Part shown: one piece after another, positions 43,563 to 55,359 of the stretch
Layout: every line of letters begins with the position of its first letter
Position numbering within the stretch: the stretch's first letter is position 1
Assembly (NCBI RefSeq): GCF_033115175.1
Contig: NC_084835.1
Location: 84,503,948 to 84,567,947, forward strand
Source of the DNA: Lepus europaeus
Taxonomy: Eukaryota > Chordata > Mammalia > Lagomorpha > Leporidae
Direction: 5' to 3'
DNA length: 64,000 nucleotides
Position numbers and translations under genes: made by a program
The notes under the pieces: model-generated
Database searches by the model: none
Seen by the model: the letters and a program-made list of their open reading frames with translations, nothing else
Told to the model about the DNA's origin: nothing

Positions 43563-46121
43563 AACACCATGTTTTGCACACAGAAGCTGTTCACAGAAGA
43601 CAGATCCTAACAATTCTCTAATACTTTGGAGATGCCATCTGTCTTCTGGAAGATTCATGATTCCTAGCAGATTCATGAGTTTCACCAAGACTGTTTCCAG
43701 CCAGATGTTCATGGCTGCTAACTCCTGGTGCTGCCACTAGAATGTCTAGGCTTGGACCTGCCAAGGTTGTCTTTCCTGAGCGACGGTGAAGCCTGGGGGG
43801 AAATCGCTTGGAGAAATGGAGCTCTTGTTCATGCTGAGACGGCTCTGTCCCAGGAAACCCACTTTCTGACGTCCTGCGGAAACTATAATTGATAACTGGA
43901 TTTAGGTTTTAATATAATGCCAGTGTGAATGGGAGGGAGTGGGAGGAAAGGAGGAATTGGCTCAGAGATAAGGGACTAATTGAATTAATCCGGGGAGAGC
44001 CCTGGCAGCTGGTGAGAGGCATTCTGAGGCCTTCTGGAAGCCACCTGCAGCCCAGCACCCTTGGCTCTGAGCCCCTGTCCCTCGAGAGGTGTGCCGGGGG
44101 ACTCTGCCCCCACCTTCGTGCTGCTGGGAGCGGCTGCATTCTCCAGGGCTGGTCTGGTGCGTGGGTGCACACGGGCATTATCGACTCAAAGCAGTTGTGA
44201 CCTTGGAGTCATAAGCTCAGGGTTTTAGACCTGTGCAGCATTTGTCAGCTTTGTTCCCATAATCCAGCCTGGCTAGAGCCATTTCCTGAGGTGACTGCTG
44301 TGGGGACTAGCCCAGCTTGCCCTGTGTGGCTACCACCGCCCCATCACTATTCCTGGCCTCCAGATGTGGAGAAACTTGGGGTGCTCCTGGACAGTGACCC
44401 AGGGGACCTAAAACATGAACAGCTTCCACCATTTGGAGCATGACCTTCTGCCAGTATGCATAGCAGGTCGTATTCATGCCCACGATGGTATGGGCATCTC
44501 GGGTGACACATGTGGGGTATGTGCACACACTAGACATATCTGGAGTGCAATGTCTGCTTGGCCAGAGCGTTTGTCTTCAGCATCTGGGAGTGATTACTTT
44601 CTGCCCAAAGTCACATGGGGCAGCAGCCATAGAAATTCCACTTTGAGACAAATTAAGAAGAAAGCAGGCAGCTGTGCCCGAGGGTGCTCATCTGTGTGGA
44701 GGGCAGGTATGCACTGCTGTCCACCCATACCGCAGGTCCCCTCACCGTGGGTGCTGCACCGGGAGGGACCTGCATCCAGGGTGCTCACCGGGGTGCTGCT
44801 GCCTGTGGCTGGAGCCACATGAACTGTTTCTGGGACCTGAAGGAAGACTCTGATTTTGTCTTTGCAAAGCTGACATTGTGGTGTGCTTATTACCTGTGAA
44901 AGGTCTCCACCTCCCAGTGCGACAGTCGCTGACGCTGGCAGATCTGAATCGCAGACAGCAATCCATCAACTCGGATTTCACGGTGCGCCTAACTCGCCAA
45001 ACAATGTCTTCTCTTTAAAATTTCCATCGGTTCCAAAAAGCATGATCCCCTGCAACCTCAGACTGGCTTGTTTCTATATCAAAGGTCAGAGAGTCTCTAG
45101 GTTCTAAAACGAGCCAACTCGGAGCACTCCTGCAGTCGCGGCCTGCTCACTTCTATGTGGGGTTGCAGACACGCACCTCGTGCACAGCGGATGGGACCCC
45201 GACATGCCCTAGAGCTGGTTGCAGGCATAGCCCCGCTCGGGTCTGCTCCTGAACACAGATCATCGCGGGAGAGGTGGCAGCTTTTCCTCTGCAGACAGTT
45301 CTCAAGCATGAATTAAAGGCGACAGTGTGTCTGAGGGGCTTCTCAGGGACCAGTGACGTGGGGCATGTTGCGTTGCAAATGAGAGTACTTCACTTTGCTG
45401 TCCCCTGCGGGTGGCTCTTAGCAGGGCTGCCCCGCATCGCCCGGAGCCCCAAGGGATGTGTTGCAAAGCCATGCGGTCTGCTCATGAGCAAGAGCAGTGT
45501 TTGTTTTCCCCTTTTTTTTCCCTCTAGCAATTAAAAATGTACAAGTTATAATTTAGAAATACACAGATGCCTGTGGATTTTTAAATTGGATTAAAAAAGT
45601 TGTGGCAGGGAGTCCAGGGAGCAGTGTATAATTACAGCTCTCACCAGCTCTCGACTTTGGCTTTCTTGGGCAGGGGGAGGCATCACAGCCCCAAGGAGCT
45701 CCCAGACCCAGGGTGTCAGGAGTCTCACGAGGGCCTTGTTAGCCATAGAGATGGGAAGGAGGATGCACAGGGGGGGCCGGGGTGCTGCGTGAGTACCTGG
45801 GGCTGTGAGGATCTGCAAGGCTGCACAGAACTAAATAAGCTGGAGAGTGGAGGTGTTTTCTTGAAGGGTTCAGCTGGTCACTTAGCCCGGGCTGTCTGGT
45901 CACCGAGTTAATGAATGACTACGGGAGAGTGATTCAGAGATGGCCTGGTTCCGAGGAGCTATGAGGCAGAGAACAGTGGCGTTCCGCACAGCTGGAATGA
46001 AATGAAGACAGTGTGCATTCACTCTCAGTGTCTGAGGAAAAAGGGCCTTCGCATCCCCCGAGCCAGTGCCGAGGCTCTGTAGTAGAAATGATCCAAGTAG
46101 GCAGGTGGCTCTGGAGCTTTG
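43563..46121. other. Intronic sequence without recognised mobile elements
   Basis: 2.5 kb with no CSINE, leading into the minisatellite. Open frames are short and unrelated to known families. Confidence 0.4.
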
Positions 46122-49052
46122 GATAGCCTGAGCTCCGGATGGAGGGTGGTGACCTGAGCGCTGGGATAGCCTGAGCTCCGGATGGAGGGTGGTGACCCGG
46201 GCACTGGGGTAGCCTGAGCTCTGGGTGGAGGGTGGTGACCCGGGCACTGGGGTAGCCTGTGTCTGGATGGAGGGTGGTGACCTGGGCGCTGGGGTAGCCT
46301 GAGCTCCGGATGGAGGGTGGTGACCCGGGCACTGGGATAGCCTGTGTCTGGATGGAGGGTGGTGACCCGGGTACTGGGGTAGCCTGTGTCTGGATGGAGG
46401 GTGGTGACCCGGGCACTGGGGTAGCCTGAGCTCTGGATGGAGGGTGGTGACCTGGGCGCTGGGGTAGCCTGAGCTCCGGATGGAGGGTGGTGACCCGGGC
46501 ACTGGGGTAGCCTGAGCTCTGGGTGGAGGATGGTGACCCGGGCACTGGAGTAGCCTGAGCTCTGGGTGGAGGGTGGTGACCTGGGCACTGGAGTAGCCTG
46601 AGCTCTGGGTGGAGGGTGGTGACCCGGGCACTGGGGTAGCCTGAGCTCCGGATGGAGGGTGGTGACCCGGGTACTGGGATAGCCTGAGCTCTGGATTTAG
46701 GGTGGTGACCCGGGCACTGGGATAGCCTGAGCTCCGGATGGAGGGTGGTGACCCGGGCACTGGGGTAGCCTGTGTCTGGATGGAGGGTGGTGACCCGGGC
46801 ACTGGGGTAGCCTGAGCTCTGGATTTAGGGTGGTGACCCGGGCACTGGGGTAGCCTGTATCTGGATGGAGGGTGGTGACCAGGGCACTGGGGTAGCCTGA
46901 GCTCCGGATGGAGGGTGGTGACCTGGGCACTGGGGTAGCCTGAGCTCCGGGTGGAGGATGGTGACCCGGGCACTGGGGTAGCCTGAGCTCTGGATGGAGG
47001 GTGGTGACCTGGGCGCTGGGGTAGCCTGAGCTCCGGATGGAGGGTGGTGACCCGGGCACTGGGGTAGCCTGAGCTCCGGATGGAGGGTGGTGACCCGGGT
47101 ACTGGGATAGCCTGAGCTCTGGATTTAGGGTGGTGACCCGGGCACTGGGATAGCCTGAGCTCCGGATGGAGGGTGGTGACCCGGGCACTGGGGTAGCCTG
47201 AGCTCCGGATGGAGGGTGGTGACCCGGGCACTGGGGTAGCCTGTGTCTGGATTTAGGGTGGTGACCCGGGCACTGGGGTAGCCTGTGTCTGGATGGAGGG
47301 TGGTGATCCGGGCACTGGAGTAGCCTGAGCTCTGGGTGGAGGGTGGTGACCTGGGCACTGGAGTAGCCTGAGCTCCGGATGGAGGGTGGTGACCCGGGCA
47401 CTGGGGTAGCCTGAGCTCCGGATGGAGGGTGGTGACCCGGGCACTGGAGTAGCCTGAGCTCTGGATGGAGGGTGGTGACCAGGGCACTGGGGTAGGATGA
47501 GCTCTGGATGGAGGGTGGTGACCCGGGCACTGGGGTAGCCTGTGTCTGGATGGAGGGTGGTGACCCGGGCACTGGGGTAGCCTGTGTCTGGATGGAGGGT
47601 GGTGACCCAGGTACTGGGGTAGCCTGAGCTCTGGGTGGAGGGCGGTGACCCGGGCACTGGAGTAGCCTGAGCTCTGGATGGAGGGTGGTGACCCGGGCAC
47701 TGGGGTAGCCTGAGCTCTTTGTGGATGGTGGTGACCCGGGCACTGGGGTAGCCTGAGCTCTGGATGGAGGGTGGTGACCCGGGCACTGGGGTAGCCTGTG
47801 TCTGGATGGAGGGTGGTGACCCGGGTACTGGGATAGCCTGAGCTCTGGATTTAGGGTGGTGACCTGGGCACTGGAGTAGCCTGAGCTCTGGATGGAGGGT
47901 GGTGACCCGGGCACTGGGGTAGCCTGTGTCTGGATGGAGGGTGGTGACCCGGGCACTGGGGTAGCCTGAGCTCCGGATGGAGGGTGGTGACCCGGGCACT
48001 GGGGTAGCCTGAGCTCTGGATTTAGGGTGGTGACCCGGGCACTGGGGTAGCCTGAGCTCTGGGTGGAGGGTGGTGACCCGGGCACTGGGGTAGCCTGAGC
48101 TCCGGATGGAGGGTGGTGACCCGGGCACTGGGATAGCCTGTGTCTGGATGGAGGGTGGTGACCCGGGCACTGGGGTAGCCTGTGTCTGGATGGAGGGTGG
48201 TGACCCGGGCACTGGGATAGCCTGAGCTCCGGGTGGAGGGTGGTGACCCGGGCACTGGGGTAGCCTGAGCTCCGGATGGAGGGTGGTGACCCGGGCACTG
48301 GGGTAGCCTGAGCTCTGGGTGGAGGGCGGTGACCCGGGCACTGGGGTAGCCTGAGCTCTGGATGGAGGGTGGTGACCCGGGCACTGGGGTAGCCTGTGTC
48401 TGGATGGAGGGTGGTGACCCGGGCACTGGGGTAGCCTGAGCTCCGGATGGAGGGTGGTGACCCGGGCACTGGGGTAGCCTGAGCTCTGGATTTAGGGTGG
48501 TGACCCGGGCACTGGGGTAGCCCGAGCTCTGGGTGGAGGGTGGTGACCCAGGCACTGGGGTAGCCTGAGCTCCGGATGGAGGGTGGTGACCCGGGCACTG
48601 GGATAGCCTGTGTCTGGATGGAGGGTGGTGACCCGGGCACTGGGGTAGCCTGTGTCTGGATGGAGGGTGGTGACCCGGGCACTGGGGTAGCCTGTGTCTG
48701 GATGGAGGGTGGTGACCCGGGCACTGGGGTCGCCTGAGCTCTGGGTGGAGGGTGGTGACCCGGGCACTGGGGTAGCCTGAGCTCTGGATGGAGGGTGGTG
48801 ACCTGGGCACTGGGGTAGCCTGAGCTCTGGGTGGAGGGTGGTGACCCGGGCACTGGGGTAGCCTGAGCTCCGGATGGAGGGTGGTGACCCGGGCACTGGG
48901 GTAGCCTGAGCTCCGGGTGGAGGGTGGTGACCTGGGCACTGGGGTAGCCTGAGCTCTGGATGGAGGGTGGTGACCCGGGCACTGGGGTAGCCTGTGTCTG
49001 GATGGAGGGTGGTGACCCGGGCACTGGGGTAGCCTGTGTCTGGATGAAGGGC
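46122..49052 (+). repeat. Minisatellite, 42/43-bp units, 68 complete copies
   Basis: Tandem array of CCTGAGCTCYGGATGGAGGG followed by TGGTGACCCGGGCACTGGGG and TAG. Anchoring on CCTG from 46127 to 49033 spans 2906 bases. I count 18 units of the short class (CCTGTGTCTGG, 42 bp) and this closes exactly with 50 units of 43 bp (CCTGAGCTC). Variants include seven units with GGATTTAGGG instead of GGATGGAGGG, plus GGGATAG, GGAGTAG and GGGTACT forms. Blocks of variants recur: the GTACTGGGAT-GGATTTA haplotype at 46671 and 47099 (10 units apart), and TTTA units at 48021 and 48491 (11 units apart). The + strand is G-rich; most units carry one or two CpGs. It is not coding and not CRISPR. Confidence 0.97.
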
Positions 49053-49794
49053 AGTCCAAGGACTTGGTGCTGCTTAGCCCAGCTTCCCTGGGCCTGGAAG
49101 AAAGGACCCAGTGTTTCTAGGTCTTGCATGCTTCAAGAGATGCAGGAAACCTATATGTTTATGTCCAGTCTCTTTACTTTTAACTCTTGGCAGCCCATCA
49201 AAAATAAGCCAAATGACCTTGCAGGCCAGACAGACTGGCGGTGAGCCACTTGTTTGCACCCTGATGGCTGCCAGTCTACCCCGTTTTAGGGTTGGAATAA
49301 CTAATGGGCTGGCCCAAGGTTCTGCCGCTTTCTTGGCTCTGAGGCTGGTTTTCTTTTCTTCCCAAGGGCTGTTTTCTGGGGATGCTCTGGAAGAAGCCAG
49401 TTGCTGGGGTTTTCCTGGCTGACAGACAGCTCACCCTCTAGGACTCCTGAGAATTTTTCCTAGAAGTCCATGGTCATGGCCAGCTGGGCTTCCCCAAGTG
49501 TAGCTTCTGCTGCTTGGCCTTCATGGGATGGAACTGGATTCTTGGCCCAGTTGTGTGTTTTCCTAGGATCTCAAATGGACCTTTCCTGGGCCATTGGACT
49601 AATGCTCACCCTTGGACCCTGGAATGTCCTCACTCATGGTGAAGAATGCCATCTGAACATAGATGGGGGAGCAGACAGAGGAGCTGGGGACAGGGTGAAA
49701 AGTTCTGAAGGCATTGGGAGCCCTGGCTTTCTGCTGTGGGTCTTTGTTGCTCTACCTGAGGGCTAAAGTGATATCTCTGGAACATTTTCTTCAA
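49053..49794. other. Intronic sequence, nothing recognised
   Basis: No gene or repeat family recognised next to the minisatellite. Confidence 0.4.
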
Positions 49795-49975
49795 AGTGGA
49801 GCCCAGGTCCCTGCATCTGATCACCTGTGGATAATGGAAAATGTGCCGTATCCTGGGCCCCACCTGCCCACACCACACAGGGTATTGGGGTGTGGCCCTG
49901 GAATCTGCATTTTAAATGCATTTAAGGAGGCTGTTGTGCCCACTGCAGGTTGGAAACCTCTGAGGGAGGGCGGTG
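49795..49975 (+). repeat. MER5-like hAT transposon relic
   Basis: CAAAGTGGAGCCCAGGTCCC, CCTGGGCCCCACCTGCCCAC, GGGGTGTGGCCCTGGAATCT, GCATTTTAAATGCATTTAAG and GTTGGAAACCTCTGAG follow MER5-type order in sense. Confidence 0.6.
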
Positions 49976-50214
49976 CAGGCACCGGGCAGAAGGAGCTTGT
50001 GATTCCCAGGCATGTTCTGTAGGCCCTGCTCTGCAGGAATGCAGGTGTGGGAGAGGGGCCTGTGGTCATAGCCACAGGGCCCAACAGAGCAGTGTTAAGT
50101 GTGGCTCAGGGCCTGTGTCATGCATATGTGACCAGTACAGCTGCACGGAGCCCCAAACCCAGAAGGGAGCCCTGGTTTATCACTCTGTGGTCAGTCTTGA
50201 AAATCTTTATTTTT

Positions 50215-50585
50215 TTTTTTTTATTTTTTTTATTTATTTATTTATTTATTTTTTTTTGACAGGCAGAGAGGACAGTGAGAGAGAGACAGAGAGAAAGGTC
50301 TTCCTTTTGCCGTTGGTTCACCCTCCAATGGCTGCTGCAGCCGGCACGCTGCGGCCGGCGCACTGTGCTGATCTGATGGCAGGAGCCAGGTGCTTCTCCT
50401 GGTCTCCCATGTGGGTGCAGGGCCCAAGCACTTGGGCCATCCTCCACTGCACTCCCTGGCCACAGCAGAGAGCTGGCCTGGAAGAGGGGCAACCGGGACA
50501 GAATCCGGTGCCCCGACTGGGACTAGAACCTGGTGTGCTGGCACCGCTAGGCGGAAAATTAGCCTGTTGAGCCACGGCGCCGGCC
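50215..50585 (-). mobile_element. Young CSINE, first of a same-site pair
   Basis: Long T/(ATTT) tail, GACAGGCAGAGAGGACAGTG, body GCTGCTGCAGCCGGCACGC, head GAGCCACGGCGCCGGCC. It is bounded by GAAAATCTTTATTTTT (50199) and GAAAATTTTTATTTT (50586). Confidence 0.95.
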
Positions 50586-50601
50586 GAAAATTTTTATTTT
50601 T

Positions 50602-50947
50602 ATTTTTTTAATTTATTTTTGACAGGCAGAGTGGACAGTGAGAGAGAGACAGAGAGAAAGGTCTTCCTTTTGCCGTTGGTTCACCCTCCAATGGCTGCCG
50701 CGGTAGGCGCGGTGCGGCCGGCGCACCGCGCTGATCCAATGGCAGGAGCCAGGTGCTTCTCCTGGTCTCCCATGCGGGTGCAGGGCCCAAGCACTTGGGC
50801 CATCCTCCACTGCACTCCCTGGCCACAGCAGAGAGCTGGCCTGGAAGAGGGGCAACTGGGACAGGATCGGTGCCCCGACCGGGACTAGAACCCGGTGTGC
50901 CAGCGCCGCAAGGCGGAGGATTAGCCTAGTGAGTCGCGGCGCCGGCC
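50602..50947 (-). mobile_element. Young CSINE, second of a same-site pair
   Basis: T/A tail, GACAGGCAGAGTGGACAGTG, body GCTGCCGCGGTAGGCGCGG, head GTCGCGGCGCCGGCC. It is bounded by GAAAATTTTTATTTT at 50586 and 50948. Diagnostic differences from its neighbour show a separate source copy. Confidence 0.95.
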
Positions 50948-50963
50948 GAAAATTTTTATTTTT

Positions 50964-51822
50964 GAATTGAGTGAAGGCTGATGGCACATGGGAGCAGGCC
51001 CTGGGCTCTTGGCAGCTCTGCCCATGTGTGGCCGTGACTGCTTCTACCTCCCCAGCTCCCCAGAGAGGGCTGTCTGCTGCCCACTCCCACCCTGCCATCC
51101 CTTCCAGCAAGCACGTCAATGCAGGAGCAGGTGCCATGTGCTGAGGACACCCATGACGCTCTGCCTGAGCCTGGTGAGTCTCCCTGTCCCTAAGGAAGTG
51201 CAATGGTAAATAGATTAGAAAACCAGCATGACGGATGAGGGAGAGATGGGTGACAGAAGGAGAAAGATTTTCTTCCCTACTTTATGCACATAGGGTTACA
51301 CATTTTCAATTTGTACTACAGATGCTGTAGCTGGCTGGGTCTATGAATGCTGTGCTGGCTGGGTCTATCTTACTGGTGGCTCCCACCAGTGAAATGATGT
51401 TGTCTTTCCCCCAGATCTTTCCTCTCTCTACCTTTTACCAGCTTTTCCTACTGATGCTATCTAAAGTCTTCCATGTCTTTGCAAGTTCCTTTGTATTACG
51501 CATCCTGGTATTTTTGTTGTTGTTGTTGTTCAGTGAATGTGAATAGTTGAGGGTTTTTTTGAAGGATAAAAATATTAAAAGTTCTGGTAAATCTTGTGGA
51601 AGAGTTTTGAACACTTAAAGAGAATCAATGACAGCTTTCCAATTTGCGTGGTTTCTCTGATAATGAATTGCTAGACTTTGACCATGTGAACTTGCTCATG
51701 CATTCTTTAGGAGTGGTTTGCATTGCCTCATCTTGTCAGGCAAAAGTCAGCAGGATGTGCTGCTTGGTGAATGTTTGTAGAATGGGATGTGGAGATTGGA
51801 GTGCATGCATCTTGGCAATGTT
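50964..51822. other. Intronic sequence, nothing recognised
   Basis: Contains a duplicated GCTGTGCTGGCTGGGTCTAT-type phrase near 51325-51370 (GTAGCTGGCTGGGTCTATGA then GCTGGCTGGGTCTATCT) and a short (TTG)n at 51513-51531. No gene seen. Confidence 0.4.
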
Positions 51823-52143
51823 TTTATTATTATTATTTTTTAATTTGAGAGGTAGAGTTACAGAGAGAAGGAGAGACAGAGAGAAAGGTCTTCCATCTGC
51901 TGGTTCACTCCCCAGCTGGCCACAATGGCTAGAGCTGAGTGGATCTGAAGCAGGGAGCCAGGAGCTACCTCCAGGTCCCCCATGTAGGTGCAGGAGCCCA
52001 AGTACTTGGGCCATCCTCTACTCCTTTCCCAGATGTAAGCAGAGCTGGATCAGAGGAGGAGCAGCTGGGACTGGAACCAGTGCTTTTATGGGATGCCAGC
52101 GCTGCAGGCGGAGGCTTAGCCTACTACGCCACAACACCTGCTT
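51823..52143 (-). mobile_element. CSINE, older subfamily
   Basis: (TTA)n-rich tail, TTTAATTTGAGAGGTAGAGT, GA block, CCATCTGCTGGTTCACTCCCC, head CTACGCCACAACACCTGC. Confidence 0.92.
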
Positions 52144-52639
52144 TTGTTGTTTGGAGGATGAGCATTACTTCAAATAGACGTTGTCGTGGTCTGAGTCTCA
52201 CCTGGCTCTCGCTTGCGCAGCAGCCTTTGTCGTCACCCATGCTCTACTTGAGACGCTGGCTTCCCTTGGCTTGTGTAGTGCCCTTTTCTGGTTTTTCCTC
52301 TGTGTTCCCTGGCTGCTCCCTCTCAGTCCTCTGGCTTTTGACTCAGTCCCTAAGTGTTAGATTTGCTGAGCAGTTGCTCCTTTGCCTTTCTTCTCGTTCT
52401 CCATTCTATCACACAGTTGCTGAGAACAAGATCCCGGGAGCTGTGTTGCTTGGGCTCAGTTGCTACTAACTGTGGTGATCTTGGGTAAATTGTGTGAGCT
52501 TTTGCTTTCTAGTTTTAGATCAATTAAAGATGAGAAGAATAATAGTACCTTTCTCTTAACCTTCTGTAGGGATTAAATAATTCATATGGCTTTGTGTAAG
52601 TAAAATAGTAAATGTTTTTAGTTAATAAAAATTAGCTGT
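52144..52639. other. Intronic sequence, nothing recognised
   Basis: No gene recognised. The 52470-52600 part resembles old MIR-type wording only loosely. Confidence 0.35.
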
Positions 52640-53690
52640 CTGGGCTTCTGTTTCTGCTGGTAGCAGACCAGTTCTCTGACCCAGAACAATGGGGAAGCTA
52701 GCCAGAGAACCAAAAACATCTGTTGAAGGATCCAGAGAGCTACCAAGGTAACCAAAACGTAATAGGCCACAGGATCGCAGAGAGAAAGGAGGCTGAGGTG
52801 AGACTCATCGAGTCTGACATCCTGAATTGCCTTTCACCTTGAAGCACGTACCGCTTTATCAGGGGCAGGTGCAGAGACTACCTCGGCATCCGGAAAGCAC
52901 CAGAGGAGGCTGAGAAGTTGAGCAGAGCTAATAGTACTTTCATAGTGCTGGGGTGCCGGGCTCACCACGCAGTAGACTAGAGCTTCAGAATTCCAGGCTT
53001 CCAACTGGAACCCCTGCAGATTAGTTTCTAAAAGTCAGGGCCAGATGAACACAAGACAAAGCCATACAAAGGCAAAGACCCAGTGTTGAGTGAGCTTGGT
53101 CCCTTATTGGATTAAAGTGATCTACTGTTGCAGCTTGCTAGAAGCTAAGGAAGATCCTCTGTGGAGGAAAACATTGTTAGAGTCTAAATGTCTTCATCAA
53201 TGATGGTTGCAGTCAATAGTTACCTGGTATATCCAGAAATGTGGCCTAGAATGGAAAAAATATTGATAGAAGAAGTATTGATAGGTGATTTCCAATACTA
53301 GAGTTATCAGACGTGACATATTAAAACATGGTGAGAAATACATCCAAGAGAATAGACAAGATGAAGAATGTTAGCAAAATATAGCAGGAATATATAATAT
53401 AAAGAGTCAAATGGAAATTGTAGAAATAAAAAATAAAGAAATTGAGAATGAGGTAAGTGACTTCAATAGATGATTAGACAGAGATGAAGGGAGAGTGACA
53501 GGGAATATAGCTCAGTGGAAGATCCTAAGATGAGTTTATGGAGGGCAGAAAGTGGAAAAAGCAGACCAGAGCCTAAGAAGGGTATGGGGCAGGGGTCTAA
53601 AACGCCTCCGTTTGAGGACCAGGTGGAAGAAGGATGAGAATGGGCAGAAGCAGTGTCTGAACAGATAGGCCAAAGTTTTTCTTTCTATTT
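52640..53690 (+). mobile_element. Ancient L1M fragment (5' UTR / ORF1 side)
   Basis: ATGGAAATTGTAGAAATAAA, AAAATAAAGAAATTGAGAATG, CTTCAATAGATGATTAGACA and GAGATGAAGGGAGAGTGACA are typical of the ORF1-proximal region of old L1s. The preceding A+C-rich part fits a degraded 5' region. No ORF survives. Confidence 0.6.
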
Positions 53691-53694
53691 TTTT

Positions 53695-54160
53695 AAAGCA
53701 ATAATTTGCTTTTATATATTTCTTTGTTGAAGCAAAATATTCATAAAAGTCAGTGCAGAATCAGTGACCTTCAATACTTCACAGTGACGGACAGTCAAAG
53801 CCACTATGGGATTCCAGAATGTTTGCATCACCCTGACAACTCCAGGCCCTTCCGGCTACTTTTAATTTCTTCCTCCTTCCGGCTCCTGGAAACCACTAGA
53901 CTTTCTGTGTCTATGGATTTGCCTATGCTGGAGATTTCATTTAGAAAGTTTTTGCACCATGTGGCAGTATGTGGCTCTGAGAGTCTGACTTCTTTCACTT
54001 AATGTAACATTTTCAAGGTTCATATCATGTTGTAACAACTGTAAATGCTTGCTTGCTTTTTCATGGCTGAATAATATTACATTGTATGTTCATATCACAT
54101 TTTAAATTTTTTTTTAGTTTTTAACAGTTCATAGGTATGGTTCTGAGGATATAAGAAGAC
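53695..54160 (-). mobile_element. Ancient L1M fragment, antisense
   Basis: GTTGAAGCAAAATATTCATA, GGAAACCACTAGACTTTCTGT, GTGTCTATGGATTTGCCTATG, CTTTCACTTAATGTAACATTT, TCAAGGTTCATATCATG and GGCTGAATAATATTACATTG are the familiar antisense words of old L1 3' sequence. Confidence 0.75.
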
Positions 54161-54171
54161 TAAAATTTTTC

Positions 54172-54227
54172 TTTTTTAAAAGATTTGTTTATTTATTTGA
54201 ATGTCAGAGTTGCACAGAGAGATAAGG

Positions 54228-54262
<35 letters not shown>

Positions 54263-54519
54263 CTTCCATCCGATGGTTCACTCCCCAATTGACCACAACG
54301 GCCGGAGCTGTGCCGATCCGAAGCCAGGAGCCAGGAGCTCCTTCCAGGTCTCCCAAGCAGGTGCAGGGGCCCAAGGACTTGGGCCATCTTCTACTGCTTT
54401 CCCAGGCCATAGCAGAGAGCTGGATCGGAAGTGGAGCAGCCGGGACTCAAATTGAAGCCCATATGGGATGCTGGTGCTGCAGGCAGTGGCTTTACCCGCT
54501 TATGCCATAGCGCCTGCCC
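54172..54519 (-). mobile_element. CSINE with perfect 12-bp TSD
   Basis: AAAAGATTTGTTTATTTATT tail, (GA)n at about 54232-54260, CCGATGGTTCACTCCCC, body, head ATGCCATAGCGCCTGCCC. The target duplication CTAAAATTTTTC is at 54160-54171 and 54520-54531. Confidence 0.95.
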
Positions 54520-54534
54520 CTAAAATTTTTCAAA

Positions 54535-55100
54535 GCTAGGAAATGACATCAAATCACAAATTCAAGGTGTGACACAAACCCCAGAAGGATGAATGCACTT
54601 AAACTGCACCAAAAGTAAAAATGATGTGAGCAACAGACATTGAGAATATTGAATATAGGCAGAGAAAATGGCTTATTTTCAGAAGAGCCTTAGTCGGCCT
54701 GGTAGCTGATATTTGTATTGAAGTGATTGTTATAAGCTACAAGACTGAAGAACAGCAGTTTCAGACTGTGCTAAGAAGATAACTGCTAATTTAGAATCCT
54801 GTAACCAGCAAAAATGTTCTTAAGTGCAGGTGTATGACACTAAAGCACAAAGAAAGAAAATAGGTGACTTAACTTCATCAAAAGTAAAAATTTTGTACTT
54901 CAAAAAGAACCATCAAGAAAGCCAAGGAAAATCGTTGCAATGGGAGAGTTTTGCAAATCACACATCTGTGATAAGGGAGTTGCCTTAGAATATATAAGAA
55001 ATTCTTAGAACTAGACAAAAGCAAAGACATAAAATGAAAAAGCAGGCAAGTGAAAGTGTGAAAAAGGTACCTATGGGCAAAGGTAAATAGAGCCCAACTT
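54535..55100 (+). mobile_element. Ancient L1M fragment (ORF2)
   Basis: AACTTCATCAAAAGTAAAAAT, TTGTACTTCAAAAAGAACCA, TCAAGAAAGCCAAGGAAAAT, ATGGGAGAGTTTTGCAAATC and GTGATAAGGGAGTTGCC follow the sense ORF2 order of old L1. The part before 54840 is less certain. Confidence 0.7.
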
Positions 55101-55359
55101 TTTCAAGCAAGAAGGTTAATGGATTTGGGGCATGTATTTAATGATGACAAGTGGTTGTAAGCAGTTCAGATATTGCATTATTCCCCCAAATCTGAACTCT
55201 TGGTGGACGCCGTCTTGCCTTCGCCTTTCTTGCAGAACTCGGCAGAGGCCCTTGCCTTTGGTTAGTGAGCTGTGTGCTTTTGTTGACTTAAGCAGAAATC
55301 TGGGGCTCGATTTGGAAATTGTGTAGGTCAGTTTTAGGACACTGCTGCTCTCATTTAGG
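55101..55359. other. Intronic sequence, nothing recognised
   Basis: No gene or repeat family recognised. Confidence 0.35.

Noticed and set aside
46122..49052. Could the regular repeat be a CRISPR array?
   Set aside because: Units are contiguous with no unique spacers, vary by point changes, and lie in a mammalian intron. It is a minisatellite.
46122..49052. Match of the repeat unit to the human PRDM9 13-mer hotspot motif
   Set aside because: The best reverse-strand match in the unit (CCACCCTCCATCC) fails at two specified positions, and rabbit PRDM9 zinc fingers are not the human allele.
50208..50585. The two SINEs at 50.2-50.9 kb as a recent tandem duplication
   Set aside because: Their bodies differ at many diagnostic bases while the shared flanks are only the 15-base target word, so two insertions fit better.
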